DNA of 64,000 nt from Calliopsis andreniformis (GCF_051401765.1 NW_027480464.1:2790001-2854000), one strand, 5' to 3'; shown: positions 25,714 to 41,094, counted from the stretch's first letter. Numbers and translations are program-made. The notes: generated by a model from the letters alone, not told the origin.

Positions 25714-28700
25714 CTGAATCCTCAATCCCCAATCCCAATCCTCAATCCTCAATCTTCAATCCTCAATCCTCAATCGTCATTCGTCAATCCTCATTCTTCA
25801 ATCCTCAATACCCAATCCTCAATCTTCAATCTTCAACCCTCAATCCTCAACTCTCAATCCTCAAACCTCAATCCTCAACCCTCAGCCCTCATCCCCAATC
25901 CTCAATCCTCAATCCTCCATCGTCATTCTTCAATCCTCAATACTCAATCTTCAATCCTCAATCCTCAATCCTCAATCCTCAAACCTCATTCTACAATCCT
26001 CAATACCCAATCCTCAATCTTCAATCCTCAATCCTCAATCCTCAGTACTCAATCCTCAATCCTCAGTCCTCAGTCCTCAAATCTCAATCCTCAACCCTCA
26101 GCCCTCATCCTTAATCCTCAATCCTAAATTCTCAATCCTCAAACCTCAAACCTCAATACTCAGCCGTCAGTCCTCGTCCTCAATCCTCAACCCTCAATAC
26201 TCAATCCTCAGTCCTCAATCTTCAATCCTCAATACTCAATATTCAATCCTCAATCCTCAATCCTCAGTTCTCAATCCTCAATCTTCAATCCTCAATCCTC
26301 AGTCCTCAATCCTCAATCCTCATTCTTCAATACTCAATACCCAATCCTCAGTCTTCAATCCTCTATCCTCAATCATCAAATCTCAATCCCCAATCCTCAG
26401 TCCTCAGTCCTCAAACCTCAATCCTCAACCGTCAGCCCTCATCTTCGATTCTCAATCCTCAATCCTCAATCCTCAATCTTCAATCTTCAATACTCAATCT
26501 TCAATAATCAATCCTCAATTCTCAATCCTCAATCCTCAATCCTCAATCTCCAATCCTCAATCTTCAATCCTCAATCCTCAGTCCTCAATCCTCAATCCTC
26601 ATTCTTCAATACTCAATACCCAATCCTCAGCCTTCAATCCTCAATCCTGAATCATCAAATCTCAATCCCCAATCCCCAGTCCTCAGCCCTCAAACCTCAA
26701 TACTCAACCCTCAGCCCTCATCCTCAATTCTCAATCCTCAATCCTCAATCCTCAATCTTCAATCCTCAATACCGAATCTTCAATAATCAATCCTCAATTC
26801 TCAATCCTCAATCCTCAATCCTCAATCTTCAATCCTCAATCCTCAATCCTCAATACTCAATCCTCAATCCTCAGTCCTCAGTCCTCAAACCTCAATCCTC
26901 AACCCTCAGCCCTCATCCTCAATCCTCAATCCTAAATTCTCAATCCTCAAACCTCAAACCTCAATCCTCAACCGTCAGTCCTCGTCCTCAATCCTCAACC
27001 CTCTATCCTCAATCCTCAGTCCTCAATCTTCAATCCTCAATACCCAATATTCAATCCTCAATCCTCAATCGCCAGTCCTCAATCCTCAATCTTCAATCCT
27101 CAATCCTCAGTCCACAATCCTCAATCTTCATTCTTCAATACTCAATACCCAATCCTCAGTCTTCAATCCTCAATCCTCAATCATCAGATCTCAATCCCCA
27201 ATCCTCAGTCCTCAGTCCTCAAACCTCATTCCTCAACCCTCAGCCCTCATCCTCAATTCTCAATCCTCAATCCTCAATCCTCAATCTTCAATCCTCAATA
27301 CTCAATCTTCAATAATCAATCCTCAATTCTCAATCCTCAATACTCAATCCTCAATCGTCAACCGTCAATCCCCAATCCTCAATCTTCAATCCTCAATCCT
27401 CAATGCTCAATCCTCAATCCTCAATCTTCAATCCCCAATAATCAATCTTCAATCCTCAATCCTCAATCCTCAATCCTGAATCCTCAATTCTCAATCCCCA
27501 AACTCCAATCCTCTATACTCAGTCTTCAATCCTCAATCCTCTGTCCTCAATCCTCATTCTTCAACCCTCAATACCCAATCCTCAATCTTCAATCCTCAAT
27601 CCTCAATCCTCAATTCTCAATCCTCAATCCTCAATCCTCAGTCCTCAAACCTCAATCGCCAATCCTCAGCCCCTATCCTCAATCCTCAATCCTCAATATT
27701 CAATCCTCAATCCTCAATCCTCATGCCTCAATCCACAATCCTCAATCCTCAGTCATCAAACCTCAATCCTGAATCGTCAATCCTGAATTCTAAATCTTCA
27801 GACCCCAGACCTGAACAATCAGATGTCAATCCTCAATCCTCAATAGAATATTATCAATTCACAGTTTTCAATACACAATACTCAATCTGCAATCTTCAAA
27901 TTTCTACCCACAAGCATCAATTCTCATCACTCAACCCTCAACACTCAGTCCCCAATCCTCAATCTTCAATCCTCAATCCGCAATCCTCAACCCTCAACAC
28001 TCAGTCCCCAGTCCTCAATCTTCAATCCTCAATCCTCAATCCTCAATCCTCAATCCTCAATCTTCAATCCTCGGACCTCTAACATCAATACTCAACCCTC
28101 AGTCCTCGTCCTCAATCCACAACACTCAATCCTCGATCATCAATCTTCAATCATCAATATTCAATCTTCAATCCTCAATCCTCAATCCTCAATCCTCAAT
28201 ACTCAATCCTCAATACTCAACCATCAGCCCTCAATCATCAGTTCTCAATAGAATATCCTGAATTCTCAGGATTCAATACTCAAACCTCAACACTCAACCC
28301 TCAACCCTCAATCCTCAATCCTCAATCGTCATTCGTCAATCCTCATTCTTCAATCCTCAATACCCAATCCTCAATCTTCAATCTTCAACCCTCAATTCTC
28401 AACTCTCAATCCTCAAACCTCAATCCTCAACCCTCAGCCCTCATCCTCAATCCTCAATCCTCAATCCTCAATCGTCATTCTTCAATCCTCAATACTCAAT
28501 CTTCAATCCTCAATCCTCAATCCTCAATCCTCAAACCTCATTCTACAATCCTCAATACCCAATCCTCAATCTTCAATCCTCAATCCTCAATCCTCAGTAC
28601 TCAATCCTCAATCCTCAGTCCTCAGTCCTCAAATCTCAATCCTCAACCCTCAGCCCTCATCCTTAATCCTCAATCCTAAATTCTCAATCCCCAAACCTCA

Positions 28701-29098
28701 AACCTCAATACTCAGCCGTCAGTCCTCGTCCTCAATCCTCAACCCTCAATACTCAATCCTCAGTCCTCAATCTTCAATCCTCAATACTCAATATTCAATC
28801 CTCAATCCTCAATCCTCAGTTCTCAATCCTCAATCTTCAATCCTCAATCCTCAGTCCTCAATCCTCAATCCTCATTCTTCAATACTCAATACCCAATCCT
28901 CAGTCTTCAATCCTCTATCCTCAATCATCAAATCTCAATCCCCAATCCTCAGTCCTCAGTCCTCAAACCTCAATCCTCAACCGTCAGCCCTCATCTTCGA
29001 TTCTCAATCCTCAATCCTCAATCCTCAATCTTCAATCTTCAATACTCAATCTTCAATAATCAATCCTCAATTCTCAATCCTCAATCCTCAATCCTCAA

Positions 29099-32000
29099 TC
29101 TTCAATCCTCAATCTTCAATCCTCAATCCTCAGTCCTCAATCCTCAATCCTCATTCTTCAATACTCAATACCCAATCCTCAGCCTTCAATCCTCAATCCT
29201 GAATCATCAAATCTCAATCCCCAATCCCCAGTCCTCAGCCCTCAAACCTCAATCCTCAACCCTCAGCCCTCATCCTCAATTCTCAATCCTCAATCCTCAA
29301 TCCTCAATTTTCAATCCTCAATACCGAATCTTCAATAATCAATCCTCAATTCTCAATCCTCAATCCTCAATCCTCAATCTTCAATCCTCAATCCTCAATC
29401 CTCAATTCTCAATCCTCAATCCTCAGTCCTCAGTCCACAAACCTCAATCCTCAACCCTCAGCCCACATTCTCAGTCCTCAATCATCAATTATCAGTCCTC
29501 AGCCCTCAAAATTCAATCCTCAACCCTCAGACCTCATCCTCAATCCTCAATTATCAATCCTCAATCCTCAATCTTCAATCCTCAATACTCAATCCTCAAT
29601 CCTCAATCCTCAGTCGTCATTACTCAACCGTCAGTCCTCAATTCTCAATACTCAATCCTCAATCCTCAATCTTCAATCCTCAATACTCAATCTTCAATGC
29701 TCAATCCTCAATCCTAAATCCTCAATGCTCAATCCTCAATCCTCAATCCTCAACCCTCAATCTTCAATCCTCAATCCTCATTCTTCAATCCTCGGACCTC
29801 TAACATCAATACTCAACCCTCAGTCCTCGTCCTCAATCCACAACACTCAATCCTCGATCATCAATCTTCAATCATCAATATTCAATCTTCAATCCTCAAT
29901 CCTCAATCCTCAATACTCAATCCTCAATACTCAACAATCAGCCCTCAATCCTCAATTCTCAATAGAATATCCTGAATTCTCAGGATTCAATACTCAAACC
30001 TCAACACTCAACCCTCAACGCTCAATCCTCAATCCTCAATCCTCAATCGTCAATCCTCAATACTCAATCTTCAATCCTCAATCCTCAATCCTCAATCCTC
30101 AATCCTCAATCCTCAATCTTCCATCGTCAATACTCAATCTTCAATCCTCAATCCTCAATCCGCAATCCTCAATGCTCAATCCTCAATCCTCATTCCTCAA
30201 ACCTCAATCTTCAATCCTCAATACTCAATCTGCAATCCTCAATACTCAATTCTCAATCCTCAATCCTCAATCGTCGATCCTCAATCCCCAATCCTCAATC
30301 TTCAATCCTCAATCCTCAATCCCCAATTCTCATTCCTCAATCCTCAATCTTCAATCCTCAATCCTCAATCGTCATTCGGCAATCCTCATTCTTCAATCCT
30401 CAATACCCAATCCTCAATCTTCAATCTTCAACCCTCAATCCTCAACTCTCAATCCTCAAACCTCAATCCTCAATCCTCAATCCCCAATCCTCAATCCTCA
30501 ATCCTCAATCTTCAATCCTCAATCCTCAATCGTCATTCGTCAATCCTCATTCTTCAATCCTCAATACCCAATTCTCAATCTTCAATCTTCAACCCTCAAT
30601 CCTCAACTCTCAATCCTCAAACCTCAATCCTCAACCCTCAGCCCTCATCCTCAATCCTCAATCCTCAATCCTCAATCGTCATTCTTCAATGCTCAATACT
30701 CAATCTTCAATCCTCAATCCTCAATCCTCAATCCTCAAACCTCATTCTACAATCCTCAATACCCAATCCTCAATCTTCAATCCTCAATCCTCAATCCTCA
30801 GTACTCAATCCTCAATCCTCAGTCCTCAGTCCTCAAATCTCAATCCTCAACCCTCAGCCCTCCTCCTTAACCCTCAATCCTAAATTCTCAATCCTCAAAC
30901 CTCAAACCTCAATACTCAACCGTCAGTCCTCGTCCTCAATCCTCAACCCTCAATACTCAATCCTCAGTCCTCAATCTTCAATCCTCAATACTCAATATTC
31001 AATCCTCAATCCACAATCCTCAGTTCTCAATCCTCAATCTTCAATCCTCAATCCTCAGTCCTCAATCCTCAATCCTCATTCTTCAATACTCAATACCCAA
31101 TCCTCAGTCTGCAATCCTCTATCCTCAATCATCAAATCTCAATCCCCAATCCTCAGTCCTCAGTCCTCAAACCTCAATCCTCAACCGTCAGCCCTCATCT
31201 TCGATTCTCAATCCTCAATCCTCAATCCTCAATCTTCAATCTTCAATACTCAATCTTCAATAATCAATCCTCAATTCTCAATCCTCAATCCTCAATCCTC
31301 AATCTTCAATCCTCAATCCTCAATCCTCAATACTCAATCCTCAATCCTCAGTCCTCAGTCCTCAAACCTCAATCCTCAACCCTCAGCCCTCATCCTCAAT
31401 CCTCAATCCTAAATTCTCAAACCTCAAACCTCAAACCTCAATCCTCAACCGTCAGTCCACGTCCTCAATCCTCAACCCACAATCCTCAATCCTCAGTCCT
31501 CAACCTTCAACCCTCAATACTCAATATTCAATCCTCAATCCTCAATCCTCAGTCCTCAATCCTCAATCTTCAATCCTCAATCCTCAGTCCTCAATCCTGA
31601 ATCCTCATTCTTCAATACTCAATACGCAATCCTCAGTCTTCAATCCTCAACCCTCAATCATCAAATCTCAATCCCCAATCCTCAGTCCTCAGTCCTCAAA
31701 CCTCTATCCTCAACCCTCAGCCCTCATCCTCAATTCTCAATCCTCAATGCTCAATCCTCAATCTTCAATCCTCAATACTCAATCTTCAATACTCAATCCT
31801 CAATTCTCAATCATCAATACACAATCCTCAATCGTCAACCCTCAATCCCCAATCCTCAATCTTCAATCCTCAATCCTCAATCCTCAATCCTCAATCCTCA
31901 AACTTCAATCCCCAATAATCAATCTTCAATCCTCAATCCTCAATCCTCAATTCTCAATCCTCAATCCTCAATCCTCAGTCCTCAAACCTCAATCGCCAAT

Positions 32001-34110
32001 CCTCAGCCCTCATCCTCAATCCTCAATCCTCAATCTTCAATCCTCAAACCTCAATCCTCATGCCTCAATCCACAATCCTAAATCCTCAGTCATCAAACCT
32101 CAATCCTCAACCCTCAGCCCTCATCCTCAATCCTCAATCCTAAATTCTCAATCCTCAAACCTCAAACCTCAACCCTCAACCGTCAGTCCTCGTCCTCAAT
32201 CCTCAACCCTCAATCCTCAATCCTCAGTCCTCAATCTTCAATCCTCAATACTCAATATTCAATCCTCAATCCTCAATCCTCAGTCCTCAATCCTCAGTCT
32301 TCAATCCTCAATCCTCAGTCCTCAATCCTCAATCCTCATTCTTCAATACTCAATACCCAATCCTCAGTCTTCAATCCTCAATCCTCAATCATCAAATCTC
32401 GATCCCCAATCCTCAGTCCTCAGTCCTCAAACCTCAATCCTCAACCCTCAGCCCTCATCCTCAACTCTCAATCCTCAATCTTCAATCCTCTATACTCAAT
32501 CCTCAATCCTCAATCCTCAATACTCAATCCTCAATCCTCAGTCCTCAGTCCTCAAACCTCAATCCTCAACCCTCGGCCCTCATCCTCAATCCTCAATCCT
32601 AAATTCTCAAACCTCAAACCTCAAACCTCAATCCTCAACCGTCAGTCCTCGTCCTCAATCCTCAACCCTCAATCCTCAATCCTCAGTCCTCAATCTTCAA
32701 TCCTCAATACTCAATATTCAATCCTCAATCCTCAATCCTCAATCCTCAGTCCTCAACCCTCAATCTTCAATCCTCAATCCTTAGTCCTCAATCCTCAATC
32801 CTCATTCTTCAATAATCAATACCCATTCCTCAGTCTTCAATCCTCAATCCTCAATCATCAAATCTCAATCCCCAATCCTCAGTCCTCAGTCCTCAAACCT
32901 CAATCCTCAACCCTCAGCCCTCATCCTCAATTCTCAATCCTCAATGCTCAATCCTCAATCTTCAATCCTCAATACTCAATCTTCAATAATCAATCCTCAA
33001 TCCTCAATCCTCAATACTCAATACTCAATCCTCAATCCTCAGTCCTCAGTCCTCAAACCTCAATCCTCAACCCTCAGCCCTCATCCTCAATCCTCAATCC
33101 TAAATTCTCAAACCTCAAACCTCAAACCTCAATCCTCAACCGTCAGTCCTCGTCCTCAATCCTCAACCCTCAATCCTCAATCCTCAGTCCTCAATCTTCA
33201 ATCCTCAATACTCAATATTCAATCCTCAATCCTCAATCCTCAATCCTCAGTCCTCAATCCTCAATCTTCAATCCTCAATCCTTAGTCCTCAATCCTCAAT
33301 CCTCATTCTTCAATACTCAATACCCAATCCTCAGTCTTCAATCCTCAATCCTCAATCATCAAATCTCAATCCCCAATCCTCAGTCCTCAGTCCTCAAACC
33401 TCAATCCTCAACCCTCAGCCCTCATCCTCAATTCTCAATCCTCAATGCTCAATCCTCAATCTTCAATCCTCAATACTCAATCTTCAATAATCAATCCTCA
33501 ATCCTCAATCCTCAATACTCGATCCTCATTCTTCAATCCTCAATCTTCAATCATCAATACTCAGTCTTCAATCCTCAATCCTCAATCTTCAATCCTCAAT
33601 CTTCAATTCTCACTCCTCAATACTCAATCCTCAATCGTCAATCCTCAATCCCCAATCCTCAATCTTCAATCCTCAATCCTCAATCCTCAATCCTCAATCC
33701 CCAATCTTCAATCCTCAATACTCAATCTTCAATCCTCAATCCTCAATCCTCAATCCCCAATGCTCAATCCTCAATCCTCAATCCTCAACCCTCAATCTGC
33801 AATCCTCAATACTCAACCTCCAATCCTTAATAATCAATCCTGAATCCTCAATCCTCATTCTTCAATCCTCAATACCCAATCCTCAATACCCAATCCTCAA
33901 TCTTCAATCCTCAATCCTCAATCCTCAATTCTCAATCCTCAATCCTCAATCCACAGACCTCAATCCTCAATCTTCAATCCTCAATACTCAATCTTCAATC
34001 CTCTATCCCCAATTCTCAATCCTCAATCCTCATTCTCCAATCGTCAACACCCAATCCTCAAACTTCAATCCTCAATCCTCAATCCTCAATTCTCAATCCT
34101 CAATCCTCAA
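29099..34110 (+). repeat. 5,012-bp tandem duplication, copy 1
   Basis: Identical in layout to 34111-39122 at a constant offset of 5,012 bp (7 x 716) at every landmark checked: 29725, 30689, 31747, 32944 and 33445. By eye I found only four substitutions between copies: 29511 and 29512 (AT against CC), 31111 (G against T) and 33235 (A against T). That implies identity of about 99.9 percent. Confidence 0.9.
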
Positions 34111-37100
34111 TCTTCAATCCTCAATCTTCAATCCTCAATCCTCAGTCCTCAATCCTCAATCCTCATTCTTCAATACTCAATACCCAATCCTCAGCCTTCA
34201 ATCCTCAATCCTGAATCATCAAATCTCAATCCCCAATCCCCAGTCCTCAGCCCTCAAACCTCAATCCTCAACCCTCAGCCCTCATCCTCAATTCTCAATC
34301 CTCAATCCTCAATCCTCAATTTTCAATCCTCAATACCGAATCTTCAATAATCAATCCTCAATTCTCAATCCTCAATCCTCAATCCTCAATCTTCAATCCT
34401 CAATCCTCAATCCTCAATTCTCAATCCTCAATCCTCAGTCCTCAGTCCACAAACCTCAATCCTCAACCCTCAGCCCACATTCTCAGTCCTCAATCATCAA
34501 TTATCAGTCCTCAGCCCTCAAACCTCAATCCTCAACCCTCAGACCTCATCCTCAATCCTCAATTATCAATCCTCAATCCTCAATCTTCAATCCTCAATAC
34601 TCAATCCTCAATCCTCAATCCTCAGTCGTCATTACTCAACCGTCAGTCCTCAATTCTCAATACTCAATCCTCAATCCTCAATCTTCAATCCTCAATACTC
34701 AATCTTCAATGCTCAATCCTCAATCCTAAATCCTCAATGCTCAATCCTCAATCCTCAATCCTCAACCCTCAATCTTCAATCCTCAATCCTCATTCTTCAA
34801 TCCTCGGACCTCTAACATCAATACTCAACCCTCAGTCCTCGTCCTCAATCCACAACACTCAATCCTCGATCATCAATCTTCAATCATCAATATTCAATCT
34901 TCAATCCTCAATCCTCAATCCTCAATACTCAATCCTCAATACTCAACAATCAGCCCTCAATCCTCAATTCTCAATAGAATATCCTGAATTCTCAGGATTC
35001 AATACTCAAACCTCAACACTCAACCCTCAACGCTCAATCCTCAATCCTCAATCCTCAATCGTCAATCCTCAATACTCAATCTTCAATCCTCAATCCTCAA
35101 TCCTCAATCCTCAATCCTCAATCCTCAATCTTCCATCGTCAATACTCAATCTTCAATCCTCAATCCTCAATCCGCAATCCTCAATGCTCAATCCTCAATC
35201 CTCATTCCTCAAACCTCAATCTTCAATCCTCAATACTCAATCTGCAATCCTCAATACTCAATTCTCAATCCTCAATCCTCAATCGTCGATCCTCAATCCC
35301 CAATCCTCAATCTTCAATCCTCAATCCTCAATCCCCAATTCTCATTCCTCAATCCTCAATCTTCAATCCTCAATCCTCAATCGTCATTCGGCAATCCTCA
35401 TTCTTCAATCCTCAATACCCAATCCTCAATCTTCAATCTTCAACCCTCAATCCTCAACTCTCAATCCTCAAACCTCAATCCTCAATCCTCAATCCCCAAT
35501 CCTCAATCCTCAATCCTCAATCTTCAATCCTCAATCCTCAATCGTCATTCGTCAATCCTCATTCTTCAATCCTCAATACCCAATTCTCAATCTTCAATCT
35601 TCAACCCTCAATCCTCAACTCTCAATCCTCAAACCTCAATCCTCAACCCTCAGCCCTCATCCTCAATCCTCAATCCTCAATCCTCAATCGTCATTCTTCA
35701 ATGCTCAATACTCAATCTTCAATCCTCAATCCTCAATCCTCAATCCTCAAACCTCATTCTACAATCCTCAATACCCAATCCTCAATCTTCAATCCTCAAT
35801 CCTCAATCCTCAGTACTCAATCCTCAATCCTCAGTCCTCAGTCCTCAAATCTCAATCCTCAACCCTCAGCCCTCCTCCTTAACCCTCAATCCTAAATTCT
35901 CAATCCTCAAACCTCAAACCTCAATACTCAACCGTCAGTCCTCGTCCTCAATCCTCAACCCTCAATACTCAATCCTCAGTCCTCAATCTTCAATCCTCAA
36001 TACTCAATATTCAATCCTCAATCCACAATCCTCAGTTCTCAATCCTCAATCTTCAATCCTCAATCCTCAGTCCTCAATCCTCAATCCTCATTCTTCAATA
36101 CTCAATACCCAATCCTCAGTCTTCAATCCTCTATCCTCAATCATCAAATCTCAATCCCCAATCCTCAGTCCTCAGTCCTCAAACCTCAATCCTCAACCGT
36201 CAGCCCTCATCTTCGATTCTCAATCCTCAATCCTCAATCCTCAATCTTCAATCTTCAATACTCAATCTTCAATAATCAATCCTCAATTCTCAATCCTCAA
36301 TCCTCAATCCTCAATCTTCAATCCTCAATCCTCAATCCTCAATACTCAATCCTCAATCCTCAGTCCTCAGTCCTCAAACCTCAATCCTCAACCCTCAGCC
36401 CTCATCCTCAATCCTCAATCCTAAATTCTCAAACCTCAAACCTCAAACCTCAATCCTCAACCGTCAGTCCACGTCCTCAATCCTCAACCCACAATCCTCA
36501 ATCCTCAGTCCTCAACCTTCAACCCTCAATACTCAATATTCAATCCTCAATCCTCAATCCTCAGTCCTCAATCCTCAATCTTCAATCCTCAATCCTCAGT
36601 CCTCAATCCTGAATCCTCATTCTTCAATACTCAATACGCAATCCTCAGTCTTCAATCCTCAACCCTCAATCATCAAATCTCAATCCCCAATCCTCAGTCC
36701 TCAGTCCTCAAACCTCTATCCTCAACCCTCAGCCCTCATCCTCAATTCTCAATCCTCAATGCTCAATCCTCAATCTTCAATCCTCAATACTCAATCTTCA
36801 ATACTCAATCCTCAATTCTCAATCATCAATACACAATCCTCAATCGTCAACCCTCAATCCCCAATCCTCAATCTTCAATCCTCAATCCTCAATCCTCAAT
36901 CCTCAATCCTCAAACTTCAATCCCCAATAATCAATCTTCAATCCTCAATCCTCAATCCTCAATTCTCAATCCTCAATCCTCAATCCTCAGTCCTCAAACC
37001 TCAATCGCCAATCCTCAGCCCTCATCCTCAATCCTCAATCCTCAATCTTCAATCCTCAAACCTCAATCCTCATGCCTCAATCCACAATCCTAAATCCTCA

Positions 37101-39122
37101 GTCATCAAACCTCAATCCTCAACCCTCAGCCCTCATCCTCAATCCTCAATCCTAAATTCTCAATCCTCAAACCTCAAACCTCAACCCTCAACCGTCAGTC
37201 CTCGTCCTCAATCCTCAACCCTCAATCCTCAATCCTCAGTCCTCAATCTTCAATCCTCAATACTCAATATTCAATCCTCAATCCTCAATCCTCAGTCCTC
37301 AATCCTCAGTCTTCAATCCTCAATCCTCAGTCCTCAATCCTCAATCCTCATTCTTCAATACTCAATACCCAATCCTCAGTCTTCAATCCTCAATCCTCAA
37401 TCATCAAATCTCGATCCCCAATCCTCAGTCCTCAGTCCTCAAACCTCAATCCTCAACCCTCAGCCCTCATCCTCAACTCTCAATCCTCAATCTTCAATCC
37501 TCTATACTCAATCCTCAATCCTCAATCCTCAATACTCAATCCTCAATCCTCAGTCCTCAGTCCTCAAACCTCAATCCTCAACCCTCGGCCCTCATCCTCA
37601 ATCCTCAATCCTAAATTCTCAAACCTCAAACCTCAAACCTCAATCCTCAACCGTCAGTCCTCGTCCTCAATCCTCAACCCTCAATCCTCAATCCTCAGTC
37701 CTCAATCTTCAATCCTCAATACTCAATATTCAATCCTCAATCCTCAATCCTCAATCCTCAGTCCTCAACCCTCAATCTTCAATCCTCAATCCTTAGTCCT
37801 CAATCCTCAATCCTCATTCTTCAATAATCAATACCCATTCCTCAGTCTTCAATCCTCAATCCTCAATCATCAAATCTCAATCCCCAATCCTCAGTCCTCA
37901 GTCCTCAAACCTCAATCCTCAACCCTCAGCCCTCATCCTCAATTCTCAATCCTCAATGCTCAATCCTCAATCTTCAATCCTCAATACTCAATCTTCAATA
38001 ATCAATCCTCAATCCTCAATCCTCAATACTCAATACTCAATCCTCAATCCTCAGTCCTCAGTCCTCAAACCTCAATCCTCAACCCTCAGCCCTCATCCTC
38101 AATCCTCAATCCTAAATTCTCAAACCTCAAACCTCAAACCTCAATCCTCAACCGTCAGTCCTCGTCCTCAATCCTCAACCCTCAATCCTCAATCCTCAGT
38201 CCTCAATCTTCAATCCTCAATACTCAATATTCAATCCTCAATCCTCTATCCTCAATCCTCAGTCCTCAATCCTCAATCTTCAATCCTCAATCCTTAGTCC
38301 TCAATCCTCAATCCTCATTCTTCAATACTCAATACCCAATCCTCAGTCTTCAATCCTCAATCCTCAATCATCAAATCTCAATCCCCAATCCTCAGTCCTC
38401 AGTCCTCAAACCTCAATCCTCAACCCTCAGCCCTCATCCTCAATTCTCAATCCTCAATGCTCAATCCTCAATCTTCAATCCTCAATACTCAATCTTCAAT
38501 AATCAATCCTCAATCCTCAATCCTCAATACTCGATCCTCATTCTTCAATCCTCAATCTTCAATCATCAATACTCAGTCTTCAATCCTCAATCCTCAATCT
38601 TCAATCCTCAATCTTCAATTCTCACTCCTCAATACTCAATCCTCAATCGTCAATCCTCAATCCCCAATCCTCAATCTTCAATCCTCAATCCTCAATCCTC
38701 AATCCTCAATCCCCAATCTTCAATCCTCAATACTCAATCTTCAATCCTCAATCCTCAATCCTCAATCCCCAATGCTCAATCCTCAATCCTCAATCCTCAA
38801 CCCTCAATCTGCAATCCTCAATACTCAACCTCCAATCCTTAATAATCAATCCTGAATCCTCAATCCTCATTCTTCAATCCTCAATACCCAATCCTCAATA
38901 CCCAATCCTCAATCTTCAATCCTCAATCCTCAATCCTCAATTCTCAATCCTCAATCCTCAATCCACAGACCTCAATCCTCAATCTTCAATCCTCAATACT
39001 CAATCTTCAATCCTCTATCCCCAATTCTCAATCCTCAATCCTCATTCTCCAATCGTCAACACCCAATCCTCAAACTTCAATCCTCAATCCTCAATCCTCA
39101 ATTCTCAATCCTCAATCCTCAA
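34111..39122 (+). repeat. 5,012-bp tandem duplication, copy 2
   Basis: Directly follows copy 1. The junction is visible at 34108-34115, where the sequence leaves the path seen in copy A and near 39123 (AATCCTCAGACC) and re-enters the start of the unit (AATCTTCAATCCTC). The palindrome at 34981-34998 pairs with 29969-29986. Confidence 0.9.
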
Positions 39123-40613
39123 TCCTCAGACCACAAACATCAATACTCAACCCTCAGTCCTCGTCCTCAATACACAACCCTCAACCCTCGATCCTCAACC
39201 TTCAATCATCGATATTCAATCTTCAATCCTCAATCCTCAATCCTCAATACTCAAACCTCAATCCTCAACACTCAACCATCAATCCTCAGTTCTCAATACT
39301 CAATAGAATATCCTGAATTCTCAGGATTCAATACTCAAACCTCAACCCTCAACCCTCAGCCCTCATTCTCAATCCTCAATCCTCAATCCTCAATCCTCAA
39401 TATTCAATTCACAATTCTCAATCTTCAATCCTCAATCCTCAATCTTCAATCCTCCATCCTCAATCCTCAATCCTCTATCCTCAATCCTCAATCGTCAGGC
39501 TTCAATCTTCAATACCCAATCCTCAGTCTTCAATCTTCAATCCTTTAATCCTCAACTCTCAATCCTCAATCCTCAGTCCTCAGACCTCAAACCTCAATTT
39601 CCAACCCTCAGCCCTCATCCTCATTCCTCAATCCTCAATCGTCAATCCTTAATCCTCAATCCTCAACGCTCAATCCTCAATGTTCAATCCTCAATACACA
39701 ATCCTCAGTCTTCAATCCTCAATCCTCAAACCTCAATCTTCAATCCTCAGTCCACAGTCCTCAAACCTCAATTCTGAATCCTCAATACTGATTCCTCAAC
39801 CTTCAACCCTCAGTCCTCAACAATCAGTTGTCATTCCTCAATCCTCAATAGAATATCCTCAATTCACAGCATTCAAAACTCAATACTCAATCTGCAATCT
39901 TCAACTCTATCCACAAACATCAATTCTCATCACTCAACCCTCGACACTCAGTCCCAAATCCTCAATGTTCAATCCTCAATTCTAAATCCTCAATACTCAA
40001 ACCTCAATCCTCAACACTCAACTATCAATCCTCAATTCTCAATACTCAATAGAATATCCTGAATTCTCAGGATTCAATACTCAAACCTCAACCCAAAATC
40101 CTCAGCCCTCATCCTCAAGCCTCAATACTCAATCCTCAATCCTCAATCTTCAATCGTCAATACTCAATCTTCAATAATCAATCCTCAATTCTCAATCCTC
40201 AATACTCAATCCTCAATCCTCAACCTTCAATCATCAATACTCAGTCTTCAATCCTCAATCCTCAATCCTCAATCCTCAATCCTCATTCTTCAATCCTCAA
40301 TACACAATCCTCAATCTTCAATCCTCAATCCTCAATCCTCAATCCTCAATCCTCAGACCTCAAACATCAATACTCAACCCTCAGCCCTCGTCCTCAATCC
40401 ACAACAATCAATCCTCAATCCTCATTCTTCAATCATCAATATTCAATCTTCAGTCCTCAATCCTCAATCCTCAATCCTCAATCTTCAATCCTCAATGTTC
40501 AATCCGCAATACCCAATCCTCAATCTTCAATCCCCAATCCTCAATCCTCAATCCCCAATCTTCAATCCTCAATACTCAATCTTCAATCCTCAATTCTCAA
40601 TACTCAATAGAAT

Positions 40614-40631
40614 ATCCTGAATTCTCAGTAT
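40614..40631. repeat. Palindromic element with broken right arm
   Basis: ATCCTGAATTCTCAGTAT: a G-to-T change in the right arm leaves one mismatch. This is the only copy of this kind, and it lies 558 bp after an intact one in the transition stretch. Confidence 0.85.
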
Positions 40632-41094
40632 TCAATACTCAATCCTCAAAACGCAACCCTGAATCCTCAATCCTCAATCCTCAATCCTCAATCTTCAATC
40701 CTCAATACTCAATCTTCAATCCTCCATCCTCAATGCTCAGTCCTCAATCCTCAATCGTCAATCGTCAGGCTTCAATCCTGAATACTCAATATTCAATCCT
40801 CAATCCTCAATCGTCAATCGTCAATCCTCATTCTTCAATCCTCAATACCCAACCCTCAATCTTCAATCTTCAACCCTCAATCCTCAACTCTCAATCCTCA
40901 ACCCTCAATCCTCAGACCTCAAACCTCAATCCACAACCCTCAGCCCTCATCCTCAATCCTCAATCCTCAATCTTCAATCCTCAATCCTCAATCCTGATGC
41001 CTCAATCCTCAATCCTCAATCCTCAGTCATCAAACCTCAATCCTGAATCCTCAATCCTGAATCTTCAATCTTCAGACCTCAGACCTGAACAATC

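Larger units (their letters stand above)
25714..39902 (+). repeat. Long duplicated block, copy B, internally expanded
   Basis: Second copy of the block at 16081-25234, enlarged by an extra 5,012-bp tandem copy. Before the expansion the offset to A is 9,626-9,662. After it, the offset is 14,668 (for example palindromes 24642 and 39310). Palindromes at 28255, 29969, 34981 and 39310; degenerate segments at 27821-27953 and 39826-39956. The single-copy state in A and double state in B show that the 5,012-bp duplication came after the A/B duplication. Confidence 0.82.
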
